Shown here in pieces: positions 54,001-60,000 of a stretch of DNA of 64,000 bases. The DNA comes from Lytechinus pictus (lineage: Eukaryota > Echinodermata > Echinoidea > Temnopleuroida > Toxopneustidae): positions 21,681,501 to 21,745,500 of the forward strand of contig NC_087262.1 of assembly GCF_037042905.1 (NCBI RefSeq). The letters run 5' to 3'. Position 1 is the stretch's first letter. Each line of letters starts with the position of its first letter. Under the pieces are notes generated by a model that was not told the origin of the DNA, searched no databases, and saw nothing but the letters and a program-made list of their open reading frames with translations. A program made the translations under genes and the position numbers.

Positions 54001-57000
54001 TCAATTAATATGTTCTGTTATGAGAAGTAGACTATAATTGGCAGTTTGCAATTAATTGGTATGAACAAGCATTTATATATGTTTATATGTTCAGATGTAT
54101 AATTTGTCTAATTATGATATGTTAATGTGTATTTATATTGCCTTTTAGAACATCATTGTTGATGCTGTTGATAAGGTCTGTGAAGTGTTGGGAAACTTTT
54201 CTGATCAGTGTCAGAGTTACGTGGACCAATATGGATACTTAGTCTTTGACTTCCTTGCATCGGAGCTGGTGAGCTTTCTTAAATAATTGTTACCTGGTGG
54301 GTGTTTCATAAGTTTCGTAAGTTAAGAGCGACTTTAAGAACGACTGGTGATCCCGTCTTGTAAATGGTATATTCATTGGCGAAGGTTTAGCGTGTAAGAA
54401 AAGATCACCAGTCGTTCTTAAAGTTGCTCTGAACTTACGAACAGTTTTATGAAACGGCCCCCTGGGGGTGATTAGTGACTTGAAGTGACTTAGAGTAGTG
54501 CTTAAACGCCAACACGCACATGTTATTTAACACATAATATGAGTGATGGATATGCTGTAGTGTGCGTCACATGCGCATGATCTAACCAATGGTAGTGATT
54601 CGTTATATACTGCATGCAACTAAAGTTTAAGTGCGATCTTAAGTCATCTTTGTGAAACACCGAATCTTGCCTTATAGACATAAGAGAATACTGTTAGTAT
54701 ATAATGCTTTGAAAATTTAATTCATGATGAGATTTATATTGTGGATAGCAACAAATTAGTCTGACACAACAATACATCTCATGCTTGTGTTTCCCGTCCA
54801 ACAATATTACCATGTGTTGTGTTCTAGACCAGACCCTTTCATTTACAAATTTCCAAAATGAACCCCAAGAAAGGTCAACAATGCAATACTTTCACAGGTC
54901 TTCGTATTTGACATTGTCTCCCCAGCAATTCAATTAATGTGTTACAGTACGATTATTCAAAAAACAAGCTAAAAAAACCTCAATTATTTTCTCTTAAACA
55001 TCCTGTTTATATATATTGTAAGCACTTGAAGAGTAGAACTAACAATTCATTATTATATATACTCTAAAGCATGTTTAAATGGAAGTGTGCAATGTAGATG
55101 CTGAAATGTATTTACATGTATTCAAGAAACAATGAATGAAGTGCATTTTAAACATGTACATGTAGCTTTAAAAGGGATATTTTGAGAATATATTCCCACT
55201 AAGAGATAATTTTAAAAATGGCTATCAAAAGCTGTGATTGTGAGATATCAATAGATATTTTTGCAGTTGGATGATAAAGGTCACAAGATAACGATAATAT
55301 ATATTACATTGTGCAGGGCTTGCTTGAAGGCCAGCTAATAAAGCTCAAGTGGCTACCCTGGGTAACTACGAGATATCATTATAATTTATCATTAGAGGGC
55401 TGATGTATAGAAATTGTTTTACATACAGTGTAGACCTGTTTAGTCCACAGTATATTGGCAGACTTCCTTTTGAAATCAAAATAAAAATTTCAAATGAATT
55501 ACATGATATATGTACCTCTGTACGCTCTTAAATGCTTGATGAAATAATGATACAAAATTTATATCATACTTATTGTTCTCTCTTTCTTTCCCTCTTTTCT
55601 TGATCTCCCCCCACCCCCTCTCTCTTTCTGTATCTGTCTTTGTCCATATCTATCTGTGTCCTTCTCTTTCCCCTTCTCATTCCCTCTTGTGCATTACCCC
55701 TCCCCCTCTCTGTCTCTATTTGTCTGTCTTTGTGTCCCTCTCCTCTTCCTATTTTTTCTGTCTTTCCCTCTCCATCCCACTCTCTCTTTCTGTCTCTGTC
55801 TGTTTTTCCTTGTGACCCCCTTCTCTCTCTCCCCTTCCCTTTCTGTGTCTGTCTCTATTTGTCTGTCTTCTACCTCTCTCCTTTCTATCTTTCTCTCTCC
55901 CTCTCCCCCTCTATATTTGTCTCCTCTTTCTCCCTCCCACTCTCCCTTTCTGTGTCTGTCTCTATCTGTCTGTCTTCTACCTGTCTGTCTTCTACCTCTC
56001 CCCTTCTCTCTTTCTCTCTCTCTCCCCTTCTCTATTGCTCTTTCTCTCCCCCTTCCATTCTTCCCCTCTCTCTCCATTGTTATCTCCTTATCCCCTTCTC
56101 TCTGAACAGTCCCCTCAGGAAGTCTGTACTGACATCAACTTCTGTTCATCTACTCAGAAGCCAAAGACCAAGGTAAGATAAAGGTCATGACCTTTGACCT
56201 CTAACAACATACTACTTCCTGTTTCTCCTCAGGTATTTAGAGTTTTGACAGATGATCTTTTAGCAGTCTCTGTAGAAATTTAGGTGTCGTCAGGCTAAAG
56301 GCAGTAAGGTTTTAGGTTTGTACCATCAGCAGGAGTTGCATCCTTCTGGATCTCACCAGCTTATTAACTCTTTTCTATATAAAAAAAAAAGCTTGTCCAT
56401 CAATAAGAAACTTTTGACCGATGATTAAGATTTTTTATCAGGAATTAATTTCAGGAAGTTCATCAAAGTGGATACCAATGGTGAAATCTCTAGTATAGCC
56501 TTATGCAATTTGAATGTCAATATGATGCTGAGTATTAGCTTGTTATAATAATCTCAATATAAATCCTTAACAATGGAGTACCATTGTAAGGTTTTAATTC
56601 TCTAACAATCTCCTTCACTAAAATTGGAGACAAATTGAGATCAGTTGTCTGGATCAGTTTTTTGCCAAATTAAGTGTGCGATGGATAACATGTTGCAAAT
56701 CTCAAGTTACATATCACCCGAGGCCCATATGAAGATATGGGTCGATTATGGCAAATTGAGACTGATGCTTTCTTAAAGTATTTAAATGTACGTGTGTATG
56801 TGCTTGGCTAAGGGTTTTAACCCTCATCCCTGAAATTCATATTCAAACAATAAACATGCTATTAAAAATATACATGTATTTCACTTCTTGTACAAATACT
56901 TTTGGCTTAAACAAATGAATTAAACAAGAAAACTTTTCAATTTTTATTCAACCTTTGGCTTTTCTTTGCTTTATAGATGAATCTTTATCATATCTTCAAG

Positions 57001-60000
57001 GTGGTATTCTCATTATCTTAACCCATTTGATACTGGCTGGTCATGTTATAACGCACATTTTGCTTAGACCCCCACCCAAAAACATGCGAGCGCAGTCTCA
57101 AAAGGGTTAACATAATTTTCATCATCTACAAGTTGCTAAGCTAATGGAAAAAGTTTTTTCAATTTGTCAGAATCCACCAATGCAATCTCTTCAGTCACTC
57201 TCTATATGTTATTGCATAAGCACAAAAGCAAAACCAAATTCATCAACAAAACAAAGAGTGATTATGCTAATGAATTGAAACTTAAAATATGTATATATAT
57301 TCGTAAGTGTAAATAGTCACCCATTAAATCACTTTCACTTATCATTAGTCACACATATATACATGTACATGTATGCTATTACAAAGTATATATTAGGGTA
57401 ATTCAGTTAAGTATGTTTTGTAGTTCATATGAAAAATTAAAATGATTCAAAATTATTATGGTTTGAACACTTCATGAATTGAAGAAAGAATGGAGAAAAA
57501 ATAGTTTTCGGACAAAACAAAAGGTTAACTATTTTATGGAACTGCCCATTGACCTATTCAGTACATGTATATTCAGTATATTGAAAAAAATATAGAGTAT
57601 TAGCCAATGCATCATTTTCAGCCTTTTCTGCCACTGTACATATCATCTTGACCACCACAGAAATGTTGCATAATCAAGAATGTGCTTACAACAACTTTTT
57701 GTTTTCCTCCATCGGTTTACCATTCTTCCATTATGAGATAAGCGCACACAATTAATGAATTCACAGGGCAGTCAACGGAACTTTAAAGAGGCCTGTAGTT
57801 AGCGGCGACTAAATTGTCCAAAGGTTTGACAAGTATTTCCTTCAGTATAAAAGAGATTCATGTCTGTGCATCTGGAAATGTATTTTTGATCACTCAACAT
57901 AATTAGTGATATAGGTGGACTCTGTTCAATACATAGCGCAGACAATGTATGTATAGGCCTACATGTCTTTTATCTATGTGTTACCTGTAAACTGGTGCGC
58001 CACATTGATTATTGTCTTTTATTAATATTTTTGTCCATTTTATCAAGTCTTTTGTAAAACTTCATTCGTATTATTTCTTTCATGAAATAAAAGCAGTTTC
58101 TCCCTAGCAATTTATCTGTTTTTCATAGCAGATACACCAAGAGCACACATTTCCGGAGATGTCCACTGAAGTCTAATTATTTTTTAATTTTATGCCTCCA
58201 TTTTCTGCTTTTCAACACAGCAATTCTTACTATTAGACACCAAAATGCCACACTTTTCATATTTCAAGTAAAAATTGTCCTGCTTTATTATAGCAACGTT
58301 TATCAGTGTGCATTCCGTTTCATGCAATTTTTGGAGAAGAAGATATTTATATATTGTTTGTTAATAATCATAATATAACTGTCGACCCCTGTTGTTAAAA
58401 GACATTTCCATTCTACTATCAATCTTTATGGTATGGCTCAGGATCTCAATCAAAATTACCGTAAGTAACGGTGTATTAACCGCACCTTTTTCTCGGCGGG
58501 ACAGAATCAAAAGTCGGGGGTGCGGTTTATACACGGTGACAGGTCTGAGCCAAGCCAATCTCGGCCCGATACCACTACCAGTTTACAACTTGCGTCGGGT
58601 GGCCGAGCATAGCCGCTTGGGCCAATGCCGTTTAGAGGGGCATGAGCCGCGGGTATAAAAGGGAAGCAACTATGACTACCGGTATCTACCGTAAATGTCC
58701 CTCAAAGTTAGATTACGGTAACAAACGCACCTACCTTCATGAAACTGACATTTTGAATGGTGTGACTTTGTCTTTGTTGTCATTTATTAGTCAACGCTGC
58801 AAAGTTCAGACGCCGATTGACAATCGACCGAACAGCGCGGTGCGGCTAGCCGAATAAGACACGCATATATGTAATGCTTATAGGAACGTCAACGTAAGCT
58901 GGCGCTTTACATTTCCGTGGCTGTTATAATGTTTGACAAATTATTGGTATTATTTGACAATTTTGTGCCATGAGGAGGGAGGTAAACGGAAGAAAGTTTC
59001 TTTCATTTGCCTTTCCTTCATTTCTCTCTATCATCCATCAACTTAAAATCAATCTTCAATCCCCGTCTTCATTCCTTCCGACTATTCCCGCCCAGAGCTC
59101 CCATTGAAAATACGGTATACCGGTACTAGCATTTTTTTCCTATTTGCTGTCTGTAAGATACCGCCACACACGTACTGAGAACTACCAGTAGTGGTTCAAA
59201 GCAGACAAGAAAAACACCTGAACAAAATCGCAAATTTCTTGTATCTTGAACCTTCCCATATTCCCGTGTCTGAAATTCATGTCAAGACATTGAATGCTAG
59301 ACAGAATTCTGAAAGCAAAAGTGGGGCTGTGATGCAGAAAATATGGTATGAACGATCTTCTCGAATGGGTGAGCCCCCATGTTGATGCTGGTATCGGTAC
59401 TTGCAATGAACACCGGTACCATATGTGTGTGTGAGGTGAGTGTGTAGTTGGCCAATAATGTTGGCAATTTGCAGATAAGTGACGAAGCGCTGATTTCCCA
59501 TCATTTTTTTTACCAGTAATACTTTGATATTTTTTTTTTTTACATTTTTGGTTCTTTACTCTTTCTTAAATACGCATATTAGAGATAGAAAGTCAGTTTG
59601 ATGACTTTTTTTTTGGATGATTTTTTTTTTTTTTTTTTTTTTTTCATCCGAAAATGGGGGGTGCGGTTAATACACGGGTGCGGTTAATACACCGTTACTT
59701 ACGGTAAACTTTATGGAAATAAGCATTAGTGGCAAATATATGAGATGGGGCCCTAATGTTGAAGTTGAAGTGCATTTCATCGTGTCGGAGTAAGAAAGGC
59801 CCTTAGTACCAAATATTTTTTATTATCTTGTTTAGGCAAGAATACCCTTAAATTCACTTACTGGTTTATTGCATAAGTGCTTTTCTGTGAGATGTGATGT
59901 GTAATTGTGGTTTGGGCATTATTTCATTTGCAATGAAAGAAAGAACGAAGCAGCTGCACCTTCCATCAATGTACATGTACATGTACATATTGAAAAGATG

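Noticed and set aside
55573..56176. Long overlapping open frames on both strands
   Set aside because: Pure products of the C/T simple repeat. Only the last part overlaps real exon 15, which uses the phase set by its splice sites.
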